Origin: Vombatus ursinus
Taxonomy: Eukaryota > Chordata > Mammalia > Diprotodontia > Vombatidae
Length of the DNA: 64,000 nucleotides
Direction of reading: 5' to 3'
Assembly (NCBI RefSeq): GCF_900497805.2
Contig: NW_020954626.1
Coordinates: forward strand, 984,669-1,048,668
Below, one piece after another: positions 1-11,045 of the stretch. The notes beneath the pieces were generated by a model that was not told the origin of the DNA, made no database searches, and saw only the letters and a list, made by a program, of their open reading frames with translations. Position 1 is the first letter of the stretch. Each line of letters starts with the position of its first letter. Position numbers and translations under genes: made by a program.

Positions 1-68
1 TTCCTTCCTTCCTTCCTTCCTTCCTTCCTTCCTTCCTTCCTTCCTTCCTTCCTTCCTTCCTTCCTTCC
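1..68. repeat. (TTCC)n microsatellite
   Basis: Seventeen perfect TTCC units start the window; the array probably continues to the left of it. Replication slippage is the usual origin. No coding role is visible. Confidence 0.97.
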
Positions 69-680
69 ATTTCATTCAACCTTCACTGATACTCACTTCC
101 ACTTAAGTCGTAAGAGATCCTTTTCCTGACCTGTTCACAATTTGCATTAGGACATTCTCCCAGGGATCTGAGATCTCAGGCTTCTATGTGGCTAACCAAG
201 GAGGACCTTGAACATGTGCTAGTTTGGACATAGGATAAAGCAGATTACAGGGGATTAATTATTACCCCCCTAACCTTTGATGGCTCATTTACTTTGGGAT
301 TGCCCAGTGCTTAGGGATTTAGATTATATATCGTATATCTTTTACATTCTTTCACGGTGCTTAATTATTAGGTTTTCTTAAGCAAAGCTATAACTAGGAA
401 TTCCTGCATGTGACAAATTCATTTGGGGTTTACAGGGCAATATGAGCACAGGTCTATCTCCAAGAATTTGTCCCTCACTCTCAAAGAAGTTGGGGGGAAA
501 GTGAGCCTTGAGGCTCTGACAGTGGTGGCTGGTGGTGACAGTGAAGAGGGGAGGGAAGGTATTCCATATGTCAGCATGAGCTGGTGGAAGACAGCAGGGC
601 ATGAGGAGAATGAAAGTCCTGTTCATCTAGCAGTAGCATCAGTACTGTCTGTAAATCTTTTTTTTTTTTTATGTGTGTAC
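69..680. other. Intergenic stretch without recognised gene
   Basis: No exon, RNA gene or clear repeat is seen here apart from a short poly-T run near 657-670. The two open frames in it lack codon conservation cues and overlap each other on opposite strands. Confidence 0.5.
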
Positions 681-911
681 TATGATAGAGTGCCAGTCCG
701 GGAGTCAGGAAGACCCATGTTCCTAAATTCAAATCTGGCTTCAGATACTAACTAGCTGTGTGACCCTGGGCAAGTCACTTAACCCTGTTTGCCTCAGTTT
801 TCTCATCTGTAAAATGAGCTGAAAAAGGAAATGGCAAACCACTCCAGTATCTCTGCTAAGAAAAGCACAAATGGGATCCACAAAGACTCAGAGACAACTG
901 AAATGAACAGT
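681..911 (+). mobile_element. tRNA-derived marsupial SINE
   Basis: The order of blocks matches the long marsupial SINE found repeatedly in this window: A-box-like head with GGAGTCAGGAAGACC, then GTGTGACCCTGGGCAAGTC, CTCATCTGTAAAATGAGCTG, GGAAATGGCAAACCACTCC and a tail reading GACAACTGAA. A short (CAC)n run follows at about 911-929. The copy is diverged and not transcribed as far as can be seen. Confidence 0.85.
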
Positions 912-1340
912 CACCACCACCACCACCATCGTCTTTGTGTGCACTCAATTAGATTGTTAGTTTCCTAAGGGCAGGTACCATATCTCATTTCTTTGGAGCC
1001 CCTTCTTGTACATAGATGAGAACTGTTCATTGTGCCCAAGTTCCATGAGCTCATTGACAAGATAGGAACAAAAAGGCATATTCTGTCACTGCTTGAGCTG
1101 ATGAACTCTAGAAGTTGAGTTGAATTGAATTGTTCTTTGTTGTAGGTTAGTCTGGAATTGAGTAATGTTTAAAGGAATTTCTGTTGGCTCTCTTACAAGT
1201 CTTTGAAAGATCAATTCATCTGTCAACAATTATTAGGTGTGCAGCACTCTGCTGGGGCTCAGGAGGTGGAAGAGAACTTATCAATGACTATCTAGATAAG
1301 AGGTTCTCAAACTTAGTTGGTCCACCACCTACTTTAAAAA
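912..1340. other. Unassigned intergenic DNA left of HAL1
   Basis: No gene is seen. The segment from about 1298 (TTCTCAAACTTAGTTGG) appears to continue at 4291 after the HAL1 insertion, so it is the interrupted target, possibly an old DNA-transposon or other repeat that I cannot name. Confidence 0.4.
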
Positions 1341-1351
1341 AAATTACTCAG

Positions 1352-4279
1352 GGCAGATCCAAGATGGCGGAATAAAAACAGTGACTTGCTTGAGCTCTCC
1401 CCCAAACCCCTCCAAATACCTGTAAAAATGGATCTAAACAAATTCTAAAGCAGCAGAACCCACAAAAAGACAGAGTGAAACAAATTTCCAGCCCAAGTCA
1501 ACCTGGATGGTTGATTAGAAATGTCTATTGCACCAGGCTGGGAGAGGAGCGCAGTTCGCCTAAGTGCACAGGCAAAACAGGGCTCAGCTAACCTGGAGCA
1601 GGACTCATAGGACTGAATCATGGACAGTTTCCAAATTTCTCAACCCACAAATGCCAAAGACAACTTAGAAGGTCAGTAGGAAAAGTCTGTGACTGTGGTG
1701 AGAGAGAAGCTCAGTCCCAGCGTCAGTCCCAGTGTAGCCCTGGGGCAGCAGCTGCTTCCTGAGCTCTTGGCCCACAGACTGAGGGGGGATTGAGTGGCTG
1801 ATGAAAGCGGGATTGCAGCAATCTCTTTGCTGGTGCTGAGGCAGGATTCTATTGCTTTGCCTCTGCTTGGATCTAGTTCACAGTCCTAGGTGGCAGTACT
1901 GGGGCGAGGAGGAGAGCTGGCATGGTTGAACTTGTGGTGGTGGTGAAGAGGAAATCCTCCTCACAGTTCAAAGGCAGAAAAGACTGCCTGGGGTCACTCA
2001 TAGACCACAGCACAGGCCAGGAAAGGAGCAATTACCTCGCCCTTGATCATACCACCTTGGAAGAACTGAAAACTTACAGGTCCCTAGAAGTATCTCTGAA
2101 AACAGCTGTACAAACCCCTGAGGCTTGGGACAGTACATTCTCCACACTGGAAGCAGACCCCTACCTTAACAAAGAGTTTATAACTCAAGTAATTGGCTGG
2201 GAACATCAGCAAACTGCACAAAAAAAGTCAGACCATAGAATCTTTCTTTGGTGACAAAGAAGATCAAAACATATAACCAGAAGAAGACAACAAAGTCAAA
2301 GCTCCTACAGCCAAAGCCTCCAAGAAAAATATGAATCAGTCCCAGGCCTTGGAAGAGCTCAAAAAAGATTTTGAGAAGCAAGTAAGAGAAGTAGAGGAAA
2401 AACTGGGAAGAGAAATGAGAGTGATGCAAGAAAATCATGAAAAACAAGTCAACAACTTGCTAAAGGAGACCCAAAAAAATACTGAAGAAAATAACACCTT
2501 AAAAATAGCTTAAACCAAATGGCAAAAGAGGTCCAAAAAGTCAATAAGGAGAAGAATACCTTAAAAAGCCGAATTGGCCAGATGGAAAAGGAAGTCCAAA
2601 AGCTCATGGAAGAAAATACTTCCTTAAAAATTAGACTAGAGCAATTGGAAGCTAGTGATTTTATGAGAAATCAACACATTGTAAAACACAACCAAAAGAA
2701 TGAAAAAATAGAAGACAATGAGATAGAAAAAAAGATAGAAAAACAACTGACCTAGAAAATAGGTCTAGGAGAGATAATTTAAAAATAATTGGACTATCTG
2801 AAATCTATGATAAAAAAATACCCTACACATCATCTTTCAAGAAATTATCAAGGAAAACTGCCCTGATATTTAGAACCAGAGGGCAAAATAGAAATGGAAA
2901 GAATCCACCTATTACCTCCTGAAAGAGATCCCCAAAGGAAAACTCCCAGGAATATTGTAGCCAAATTCCAGAGTTCCCAGGTCAAGGAGAAAATATTATA
3001 ATCAGCCAGAAAGAAAAAACACAATCAGGATAACACAAGATTTAGCAGCTTCTACATTAAGGGACCAGAGGGCTTGGAATATGATATTCTAGAGGGCAAA
3101 GGAGCTAGGATTACAGCCAAGAATCACCTACCCAACAAAACTGAGTATAATCTTTCAGGGGGAAAATGGACATTCAGTGAAATAGATGACTTTCAAGCAT
3201 TCTTGATGAGAAGACCAGAGCTAAATAAAATTTGACTTTCAAATACAAGACTCAAGAGAAGCATGAAAAAGTAAACAGGAAAGAGAAATCATAAGGGACT
3301 TATCAAAGTTGAACTGTTTACATTCCTGCACAGAAAGATGATATTTGTAACTCATGAGACCTTTGTCAATTTTAGGGTAGTTGGTGGTAAAAAAAATTAT
3401 ATGTGTACATCTAGATAGATAGAGGGCACAGGGTGAGTTGAAGATGTAAGGGTGATCTCTGGAGAATAAAATTAAGGGGTAAGAGAAGATTATACTGGAA
3501 GAAGGAGAAAGGGAGAGGTAGAATGGGGTAAATTATTTCACATAAAACAGACAAGAAAAGGCAAAAAAGTGGAGGGGAAACGGGGGGAAGGTGAGAGGGA
3601 ATGAGTGAATCTTACACTCATCGGATTTGGCTTAAGGAAGGAATAACATACACACTCAATTGGGTATGCAAATCTATCTTACTCCACAGGAAAATAGGGG
3701 GCGGGGAAGGGGATAAGAGAGCAGGGGAATGATAGAGGAGAAGGCAGATGCAGGAGGGGGTAATCAGAAGCAAACACTTCTGAGGAGGCACAGGGTCAAA
3801 AGAGAGAATAGAAAAAATGGGAGGGGGTGGGATAAGATGAAGGGAAATATAGTTTTTCACAACATGACCACTATGGAAGTGTTTTACATGACTACACATG
3901 TATAGCCTGTATCGAGTTGCTTGCCTTCTTAATAAGGGTAGGGAGGGAAGGAGAAAATTTGGAACCCAAAGTTTTAAAAATAAATGTTAAAAATTGTTTT
4001 CACATACAACTGGGAAATAAGATATACAGGTAATGGGGTTTAGAAATCTATCCTGACCTATAGGAAAATACAAGGGGAAGGGGATAAGAGAAGGGGGGGA
4101 GATAGAAAGGAAGGAAGATTAGAAGAAGGGGTATTCAGAATGCACACCATCTTGGGGTGGGGGGAGGGATGAGATGGGGAGAAAATTTGGAACTCAAAAT
4201 CTTGTGGAAGTGAATGTTGAAAACTAAAAATGAATAAATTAATAAATGTTTTTTTAAAAATAAATTTAAAAATTTTTTT
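1352..4279 (+). mobile_element. HAL1 (half-L1) element, near full length
   Basis: This 2.9-kb element starts with a leader containing CCAAGATGGCGG and holds an L1-type ORF1 but no ORF2. The leader runs to about 2130. Broken ORF1 follows to about 3260: a Lys/Glu-rich coiled coil (KDFEKQVREVEEKLGREMR at about 2367-2424; KEVQKLMEENTSLKIRLEQ), then the RNA-binding and C-terminal domains (MERIHLLPPERDPQ-like and ITQDLAASTL-like segments near 2900-3060), ending near AFLMRRPEL. The frame has several stops and shifts, so no protein is made. About 1 kb of purine-rich 3' UTR follows, ending in an A-rich tail. An 11-bp duplication, AAATTACTCAG, lies at 1341-1351 and 4280-4290. HAL1 elements are known L1 derivatives that depend on L1 enzymes for movement. 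Confidence 0.85.
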
Positions 4280-4290
4280 AAATTACTCAG

Positions 4291-4842
4291 TACCCCTCTG
4301 GAAATCTTTAACTATGTTTTTAAAAATTTGTATCATTTCAAAAAATATGAAACATTTTAAATGATGCATCTTAAATTTAATAATTTATTGTGAATTTGTG
4401 GTTTTCTTCCTGCATTGAAATTTTATAGTGTCGTAATGTAAACTGGTCATTACATGCACATATTCCTGCCAACGCATGCTGGACTTCCCAACAATGAGCA
4501 ACAGGCTCACCTGCCAATACTTGCTTGTTAAGACCTGTTGGCAGACTTGACCATTGATAGGTTATAACTTGAATTTTGTATGTTTATTTGGAAAATAATG
4601 TAATCATTATGACTTTAACTCTGTTACATAACAGATGAAACATGTACGAACAGTTTTTCAAAATTTTCTCATCTTCTCTTCTTTCCTTATGCTTCCACCA
4701 CCCCCTTATTTTTATTTGATGCCCCCCAATTGCACCCAAGGTTACTAATGCCCCTACCCCCCCATCATTTCAGTGCCCCCGCCCCAGACCATATCTCCCA
4801 CTTTGGGAACCTCTGATTGATGTTTAAAAATTCCTGCAGGGA
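4291..4842. other. Intergenic DNA right of HAL1
   Basis: This is the right part of the sequence interrupted by HAL1. It contains C-rich runs (about 4700-4780) but no recognisable gene. It may belong to an old repeat of unknown family. Confidence 0.4.
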
Positions 4843-5150
4843 AAAAGTACAGGATCTGGAATCAGAGGACCTTGATTTGAATCTCAGATCTGCTACTTCC
4901 TACCTGTATAAACAACTCTTTTGTCATTGCTCAGTCATTTTCAATCATGTCTGACTCTGTGAACCCATTTGGGGTACTTTGTTATTTCCTTCTCCAGCTC
5001 ATTTTATGGATGAGGAAACTGAGGTCAACAGGATTGAGTGACTTGCCCAGGGTCATCCAGCTACTAAGTGTCTGAGGCTGGATTTGAACTCAGGAAGATG
5101 ATAAAAACTCTAGGTCTCAGTTTCTCATCAGTAAAAGTGCAGGCATAGGA
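4843..5150 (+). mobile_element. MIR-type SINE split by a younger SINE
   Basis: The left half (4843-4919, containing GGATCTGGAATCAGAGGACC and TTTGAATCTCAGATCTGC) and the right half (about 5106-5150, TCTCAGTTTCTCATCAGTAAAA) are consecutive parts of one MIR-like unit. A reverse-strand SINE separates them, showing the MIR is the older element. Confidence 0.7.
4920..5100 (-). mobile_element. tRNA-derived SINE inserted in a MIR
   Basis: Reverse-strand copy with GTCTGACTCTGTGA, CTTCTCCAGCTCATTTTA, GACTTGCCCAGGGTCA and TTTGAACTCAGGAAGA blocks; the head is truncated. The flanks ATAAACAACTCT (4908-4919) and ATAAAAACTCT (5101-5111) look like a target-site duplication with one gap. Confidence 0.8.
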
Positions 5151-6090
5151 TTAGCTGGTTTCTCTGCTTCCTGCCCTTTCAGGGATCCCATAAAATTTCC
5201 TGGATTAAAGCATCATCGTGAGACCAGGTTTATTAGAGTACTACCATCCCTGAGTGTGTGCTAGCTTAGGAGCACAATGTAGTCATTTTTAGGCAGAAAG
5301 AAAGAATCCAATGAAGACAAACGAGACAAGAGAACAGCCAACAAAAGGGAAGGATGGTTGTTTTTATGCTTCAGCCCATTACTTTCTCCCAACCGTGGAA
5401 GAGAAGATTATCCAGTAAATCTTTCCCCCTCTAACATTGTCCTTGCTTCCAAAGGTTATCAGGCATGGATCTGACTCAGATAGGGATTGTGTTGAGTGGA
5501 AACCTACGAAAGACCAACTGCCAAGCAGACATCAAAGGAAGAATTCATAACTGCTTATTAGAAAATCGTGTTCTCCAACGCTTGTCTCCAACTGATACGC
5601 TGACCACATCCAAAGGACATTGATGAAACTCAGTGCAAGAAAGATGAGCTTTGGGGCTCCATAGCCCCATGCTGGCTTCAGGGTGAATGGGTGGCCTGCA
5701 GGTTGGGGGAAGAAATGAAGTAAGACTGAGTTTATGGTTCATTTCTCAAATCACTGACTACAGACAGGATCAAAGAGAAGTAAACAATCCCTCAGTGCAT
5801 GCCCCTTGTTTAGGGCCTGAAGGAATTTGGTTTGCTGATTTTTATTTATTTTTTTAGCACGTCAGCACTTGATCCCTGGTTCTAGGCCTCAGAATGGGCT
5901 GGCAGGCCTCATTCAGGGTTCATCTGGCTGGTCTGTGAGGCACCTGGGTTCTTTAGAAATATTGGTTTTATTTGTATTCTCTAAGGCCTCCAACCTCTTT
6001 TTTTTTAATCAGGCCCCCAAAGTCCTCAAGGGATGTACTCTTCCATTCCTGAAGACCCGGGGTGAGCCATAGCCAGCTCTAACAGACTTA
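5151..6090. other. Intergenic stretch, nothing recognised
   Basis: No gene, tRNA or clear repeat is seen. The short open frames here (for example the reverse one at 5545-5742) show no known domain. Confidence 0.5.
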
Positions 6091-6316
6091 CTGTTATTGT
6101 CATTGTTCAGTCATTTTCGGTTGTGTCTGACTCTGTGGGTTTTCTTGGCAAAGATGGTAGAGAGGTTTGCCATTTACTTCTCCAGCTCATCTTATAGATG
6201 AGGAAAACAGGGCCAAGTGACTTGCCTAGGGTCACACAGCTAGTGTCTGAGGTCGCATTTGCGCTCAGGTCTTCCTACCTCCAGGCCTGGTGTTTCATCT
6301 GCTGTACCACCTAGCT
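6091..6316 (-). mobile_element. tRNA-derived marsupial SINE
   Basis: Reverse-strand copy: GTTCAGTCATTTTCGGTTGT tail, GGTTTTCTTGGCAAAGATGG, CAGCTCATCTTATAGATGAG, GACTTGCCTAGGGTCACACA and head complement GCTGTACCACCTAGCT. Confidence 0.88.
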
Positions 6317-6374
6317 CAAGATAGCACATAGTAGGTGCTATATGAATGTTAACCATTATCCTTTTTTTAATTTA

Positions 6375-6480
6375 ATATTTTTCCATATAAAAACAAGTTT
6401 TAACATTATTATTATTTTTTTTAATTTTGAGTTCCAAATTCTCTCCCTCCCTCTTAACACACTATGCCTCCTTGCCTGCC
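6375..6480 (-). mobile_element. L1/HAL1 3' tail fragment
   Basis: Reverse-strand match to the end of the local L1/HAL1 3' UTR: T-rich start then AATTTTGAGTTCCAAATTCT and CTCCCTCCCTC, complementary to the GGAGAAAATTTGGAACTCAAA segment of the HAL1 tail near 4180. Only about 100 bp remain. Confidence 0.6.
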
Positions 6481-6973
6481 CCTTTGTTTTCTGGCATAGT
6501 TGATATGATTTTTAATTAATATTTAATCATTTTTCATGCTAAACATTTGCCATCTGGCCTCTGATAATAAAATTCTCGACAAAGAATGAGGTATTGGGGC
6601 ATATCTTCTTTCGCAATATTAACTTGGACTTTTCAAAGTGCTTCCACATCCATTTTCTCAAGGTCAGCCCATCTGACAGAGGGGGTAATAAAGGGACACA
6701 AAGAAACTGTATAACTTTCCAAGATAGCCTAGGGAGGAAGTGGCTATGGCTCTCCAACCATAACATCTACTTTGATCATCTTTCTAATAAACTGAGAAGC
6801 TACTTCCTGGTTACTCCTAGCCTTTTGTCTACAATTCCTACACCCTCCTCAGCTGTATCCTGACCCCAAATACATGTGGATCCCATTCTCGCCTGGTCAG
6901 TTGGTCACCATTTTGCTGAACACAGGTGAAGTCCATTCTCTGGTCACTCTGCCTCTGGTCACTTGGTCTAGAG
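6481..6973. other. Intergenic stretch, nothing recognised
   Basis: No exon or repeat is recognised between the L1 tail and the hAT element. Confidence 0.45.
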
Positions 6974-7167
6974 CAGGAATTTTTAACCTTTTTTGTGTTA
7001 ACGGGGCCCTTTGACAGGCTACTAGGGCATATGGGCCCCTTCTCAAAATAAAAATTTTAAATACATACAATGAAATACATAAGATCATAAAGAAAATAAT
7101 TTTATTGAAATACAGGTATCAAAATGTTATTTTCAAACATTCACAAATTCCAGGGTAAGAGCCCCCA
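6974..7167. mobile_element. hAT-type MITE
   Basis: A non-coding element of about 194 bp with a left end CAGGAATTTTTAACCTTTTT and a weakly matching inverted right end (GGGTAAGAGCCCCCA). The flanking octamers GTCTAGAG (6966-6973) and GTCTACAG (7168-7175) differ at one position, fitting the 8-bp target duplication of hAT elements. The interior resembles the copies at 50.9 and 52.2 kb. Confidence 0.65.
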
Positions 7168-7265
7168 GTCTACAGCAAAGAAGAATTTGTGGTCTAGGCC
7201 ATCTTGAACTCAACGCTGGTGGAGGCAATTGCCTTCCCAGGCTCTTTCTTTCTCTACTTGACTAT

Positions 7266-7475
7266 CAGAGAATCATAGGATAACAAATTCACAGGTGGCA
7301 GAGAGCTTAGTGATCATTTCATGCAATCTTCTCCTTTGGTAGATGAGGCAACTGAGACCCAGACAGGTAGAGTCAACAACCTTTATTAAGTGCTTACTAT
7401 GTGCCAATGACTCAGGATTTGTAAGTAGCAAAGCCAGGACTATAACTGATTTTCTCTGACTCTCGGAATTTTAAA
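7266..7475. mobile_element. MIR-type SINE fragment
   Basis: Contains AGAATCATAGGATAACAAA, GTAGATGAGGCAACTGAGAC and a distal part with AGCAAAGCCAGGACTATAAC, with an intervening ATTAAGTGCTTACTATGTGC. It may be two old fragments joined. Confidence 0.6.
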
Positions 7476-7834
7476 TTCAAAGCTTGTTCTGTCGTACCCC
7501 ACTGCCCCTCCAAAAGTTACAGAGTTAGTACTCTCTCCACTGGACCGTGCCCCTCCTCTCATTTACTGTCATGCCCTCCCTCCAGTACTTGGGTCCAAAG
7601 TTTTTTCGCTGAGCAGATTCCCTCCAAAAAAGTCTCTTTCTTAGCTGATCACTCATCCCTGATGAACTTTCATTTATATGTGCCCTAATTTACCCACCTA
7701 TGTACATTAGTTTACATATATTTATATGTATCCTATATAATTATATGTACCCTAATTTACATATATAATATGTGTGTATAATTTACATATACAAGATCTT
7801 ATGAGATAAAGTTTGAAGCTGAACCTTAGAGGTC
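7476..7834. other. Intergenic stretch with TA-rich runs
   Basis: No gene is seen. ATATAT/TTATAT-rich words between about 7670 and 7800 are simple AT-rich DNA. Confidence 0.45.
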
Positions 7835-8382
7835 ACGTAGATGAGTTCTGGACTTGGAATCTGAGAAGTCCAAAGTTCAAATACTACCTTAGAAGCTGTG
7901 TGAGCCCAGGGAAGTCACTTTATCACTTTCAGCTTCAGAATCCTCAGGTGTAAAATGGAGGATAATAATGGTACCTGCTTCCCAGGGTTGTGGTAAAGAT
8001 CAAATGATCCACACCCAAAGAAAGAACTATGGAAGCCGAATTGTTATTTTTTTCTCTTCTGTTGAGTTTTGTTTCCTCTTTCTGATGGTTCCTCCTATTG
8101 GTTTTAATTTCTACTTACAACATCACTAATGTGAAAATATGTTTAATATGAATGTAAATGTATAGCCTATATCAGATTGTGTGCCATGTTGGGGAGGGTG
8201 GTGGGGAGGAAGGGGGAGAAAAATTTTAAACTCAAAAGCATATGGAAGCGATTATTGATAAATAAAAAAAATTAATAAAAAAAGAAAAAAATTAGAATGG
8301 AAAGAAAAGATCAAATGAGATAATAGATGCAAAGTGCTTTGCAAACTTAAAAGCAGAACATAAGTGTTAGCTACAATTACTA
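7835..8382 (+). mobile_element. MIR/CORE-type SINE interrupted by an L1 tail
   Basis: Left half 7835-8007 (CTTGGAATCTGAGAAGTCCA, GCTGTGTGAGCCCAGGGAAG, CAGGGTTGTGGTAAAGATC) and right half 8306-8382 (GAGATAATAGATGCAAAGTG, CTTTGCAAACTTAAAAGC, GTTAGCTA) form one SINE if the L1 piece between them is set aside. Confidence 0.82.
8008..8305 (+). mobile_element. 5'-truncated L1 3' end
   Basis: Starts in the L1 tail segment AAAGAACTATGG, continues with CATCACTAATGTGAAAATAT and ATATCAGATTGTGTGCCAT, and ends in an A-rich tail. A perfect 13-bp duplication AAAGATCAAATGA lies at 7995-8007 and 8306-8318. It is non-coding. It is the same 3' end found on the reverse strand at 8663-8960. Confidence 0.88.
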
Positions 8383-8662
8383 TGATACAGTCCAACTTCA
8401 ATTACATGTATTTTTTGTATGTCATACAAAATGTAAGCAATGTTACAAAAGCAAATTTTTGGTTGTTTCTTGTATATAACCAAAAAAGAGGGATATGTAA
8501 ATGATGAGTAAAGGCCACAGATAAGAGCGCTCCTGGATTACAACCAGTCTAGTACTCCACATTCTGGTTTTAACCAATTCTGCCATTAACAATGGACCCA
8601 GTCTTCAAGGCTAACTCTAAAGCAAAAGGAGGATTTTTTTTAGGTTTGTACTGCATTTTTAA

Positions 8663-10247
8663 AATTTTTTTAAATTAATTTATTTTGATTTATCAACAAT
8701 TACTTCCATAAGCTTTTGAGTTTTAAATTTTTGTCCCCTTACCTCCCCACCTGCCTCCCCAAGATGGCACGCAATCTGATATAGGCTAGATATATATATA
8801 TATATTCCTATTAAACATATTTTCACATTAGTGATGTTGTAGGTAAGAATCAGAACTAATAGGAGGAACCACCAGAAAGAGGAAACAAAACACAACAGAA
8901 AAAATATAGCAAATAGTATGCTTCAATCTGCATCCAAACTCCATAGTTCTCTCTTTGGATGTGGATAGCATTTTCCATCATGAGGACTTTGGAGATATCT
9001 TAGATCCTTGTATTGCTGAGAAGGGTTAAGTTTATCAATATTAGTCATCACACAATGTGGCTGTTACTGTGTACAACATTCTCCTGGTTCTGCTCATTTC
9101 ACTCAGCATCACTCCATACAAGTCTTTCTAGGTTTTTCTGAAGTCAGCCTATTAATCATTTCTTATAGCACAATACTATTCCATTACATTCACATACCAC
9201 ACCTTGTTCAGCCATTCCTCAATTGATGGGCATCCTCCCAATTTCCAAATTTTTGCCATCACAAAAAGAGCTGCTATAAATATTTTTGTACATGTGGGTC
9301 CTTTTCCCATTTGTATAATCTCTTTGGGATATAGCCCTAGAAGTGCTATTGCTGGGTCAAAGGGTATGCACATTTTTATAGCCCTTTGGGCATAGTTCCA
9401 AATTGCTCTCCAAAATGGTTGGATTGTTTTACAACTCCACCAACAATGCATTAGTGTTCCAATTTTCTCACATCTTCTCCAACATTTATCATTTTCCTGT
9501 TTTGTCATCTTGGCCAATCTGATAGGTATGATGTGGTACCTCAGAGTTGTTTTGATTTGCATTTCTCTAATCAATAATAATTTAGAGCATTTTTTTCATA
9601 TGAATATAGATGGCTTTAATTTCTTCATCTGAGAACTGCCTATTCATATCCTTTGACCACTTATCAATTGGGGAATGACTTGTATTCTTATAATTTTGAC
9701 TTAATTCTCTATATATTTTAGAGATGAGGCCCTTCTCAGATAGACTGGTTGCAAAACTTCTTTCCCAATTTTCTACCTTCCTTTTAATCTTGGTTGCATT
9801 GGCTTTGTGCAAAAACTTTTCAATTTCACATTATCAAAGTTATCCATTTTGCTTTTCATAATGTTCTCTGTCTCCTGTTTGGTCACAAATTCTCCTGTTC
9901 TCCATAAATCTGATAGGTAAACTATTCCTTTCTCTCTCAGTTTGTTTACAGTATCAGCCTTTATATCTAAATCATGAACCCATTTTGACTTTATTTTGGT
10001 ATATGGTGCGAGATTTTAATCTATGCCTAGTTTCTGCCATACTCTTTTCCAGTTTTCCTAGCAGTTTTTATCAAATAATGAGTTCTTATCCCAGAAGCTG
10101 GGGTGTTTGGGTTTATCAAATAATAGTTTACTATAGTCATTGACTACTGTGTCTTGCATACTTAACCTATTCCACTGATCATGTGGTTTCTGTTAGTTTT
10201 GTTGTTGATATGATCAATTATGCTGATAGTTTTCCTAGTATTGAACC
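8663..10247 (-). mobile_element. 5'-truncated L1, ORF2 C-terminal part and 3' UTR
   Basis: Reverse-strand LINE-1. Coding pieces of ORF2 downstream of the reverse transcriptase are clear: KGLISKIYRELSQ and IDKWSKDMNRQFSDEEIK (9582-9812), then REMQIKTTLRYHIIPIRLAK, CCHC-type WRRCEKIGTLMHCWWSC and FDPAIALLGLYPKE (9176-9574). The 3' UTR follows to an AT-rich tail near 8663. Stops and shifts interrupt the frame, for example between the two segments near 9575-9590, so it is dead. A 22-bp direct repeat with one mismatch (beginning AGCAAAAGG) lies at 8621-8642 and 10248-10269. Confidence 0.93.
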
Positions 10248-10269
10248 AGCAAAAGGGGGATTTTTTTTA

Positions 10270-10560
10270 AGGGTCTGTAGTTGTGCTTTACAGATTAGCA
10301 ATTTCATGTGCAATCATCTTTTTTTTTATTTTTCTATGTTATAGAAATGCTTGTGTTGTTTCATAAGTTAAAAATAAAATAAAATTTAAATTCTGTGATT
10401 CTGTGACTAAACTAATATAAATATAAATAATATTGAATATAAAAAAAGATACCTGTGTTTGGTCAGTGTGAAGGGATAACTTCTTTAATGTGACCCACAA
10501 TAGTGTGAACCAATCAATTCTTCATGGGGATAGACTCCATCAGAGACACATATCCTTTAA
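10270..10560. other. AT-rich intergenic stretch
   Basis: AT-rich DNA with repeated AATATAAATA words near 10410-10440 and no recognised gene or repeat family. Confidence 0.45.
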
Positions 10561-10740
10561 GAGGCACCATGGAGTGGAAAGACTCCACTAATTCAGTAGG
10601 AAGAATGATGGCTCTGGCATTTAACAATCTGAGTTCTAATTCCAGTTCTGCCATTTTCTTCCTGCATGAACTTTGGCAAGTAGCTCCCTGGACCTCATTT
10701 GTAAAATGAGGGGGAGGGGGTGGGGTTTTAATGACCTCAT
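10561..10740 (+). mobile_element. MIR-type SINE
   Basis: CATGGAGTGGAAAGACTCCA, GGCTCTGGCATTTAACAATC, GAGTTCTAATTCCAGTTCTG and CATTTGTAAAATGAGGGGG are in MIR order. Confidence 0.72.
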
Positions 10741-11045
10741 AGTAATTGTAGGTAACATTTATATTTCACTTTAAAGTTTGCAAACACTTTATATCTATTA
10801 TCTCATTTGGTCTTTACAACAACCTGGGAAGTAGATACTGTAATTATTCCCCATTTAGTTCCTCTTTGAGAATGAAGGAGGAACAACAATGTCTCATTTA
10901 ATACATGAAGAAACAGAGGCTGAGAGAGATCAAGTGATTTCCCTGTGGTCACACAGCTAGCAAATAGCAAAAATAAGATTTGAACTCATATTCCGAGGCC
11001 TGACTCCATGTCCAGAACTCACCTACATGACCTCTAAGATCCAGC
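10741..11045 (-). mobile_element. tRNA-derived SINE with a 40-odd bp insertion
   Basis: Reverse-strand unit: TAACATTTATATTTCACTTT, TTTGCAAACACTTTATATC, CATGAAGAAACAGAGGCTGA, GTCACACAGCTAGCAAAT. About 43 extra bases (GTTCCTCTTTGAGAATG...) interrupt it near 10858-10900, flanked by CATTTA on both sides. Confidence 0.75.
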
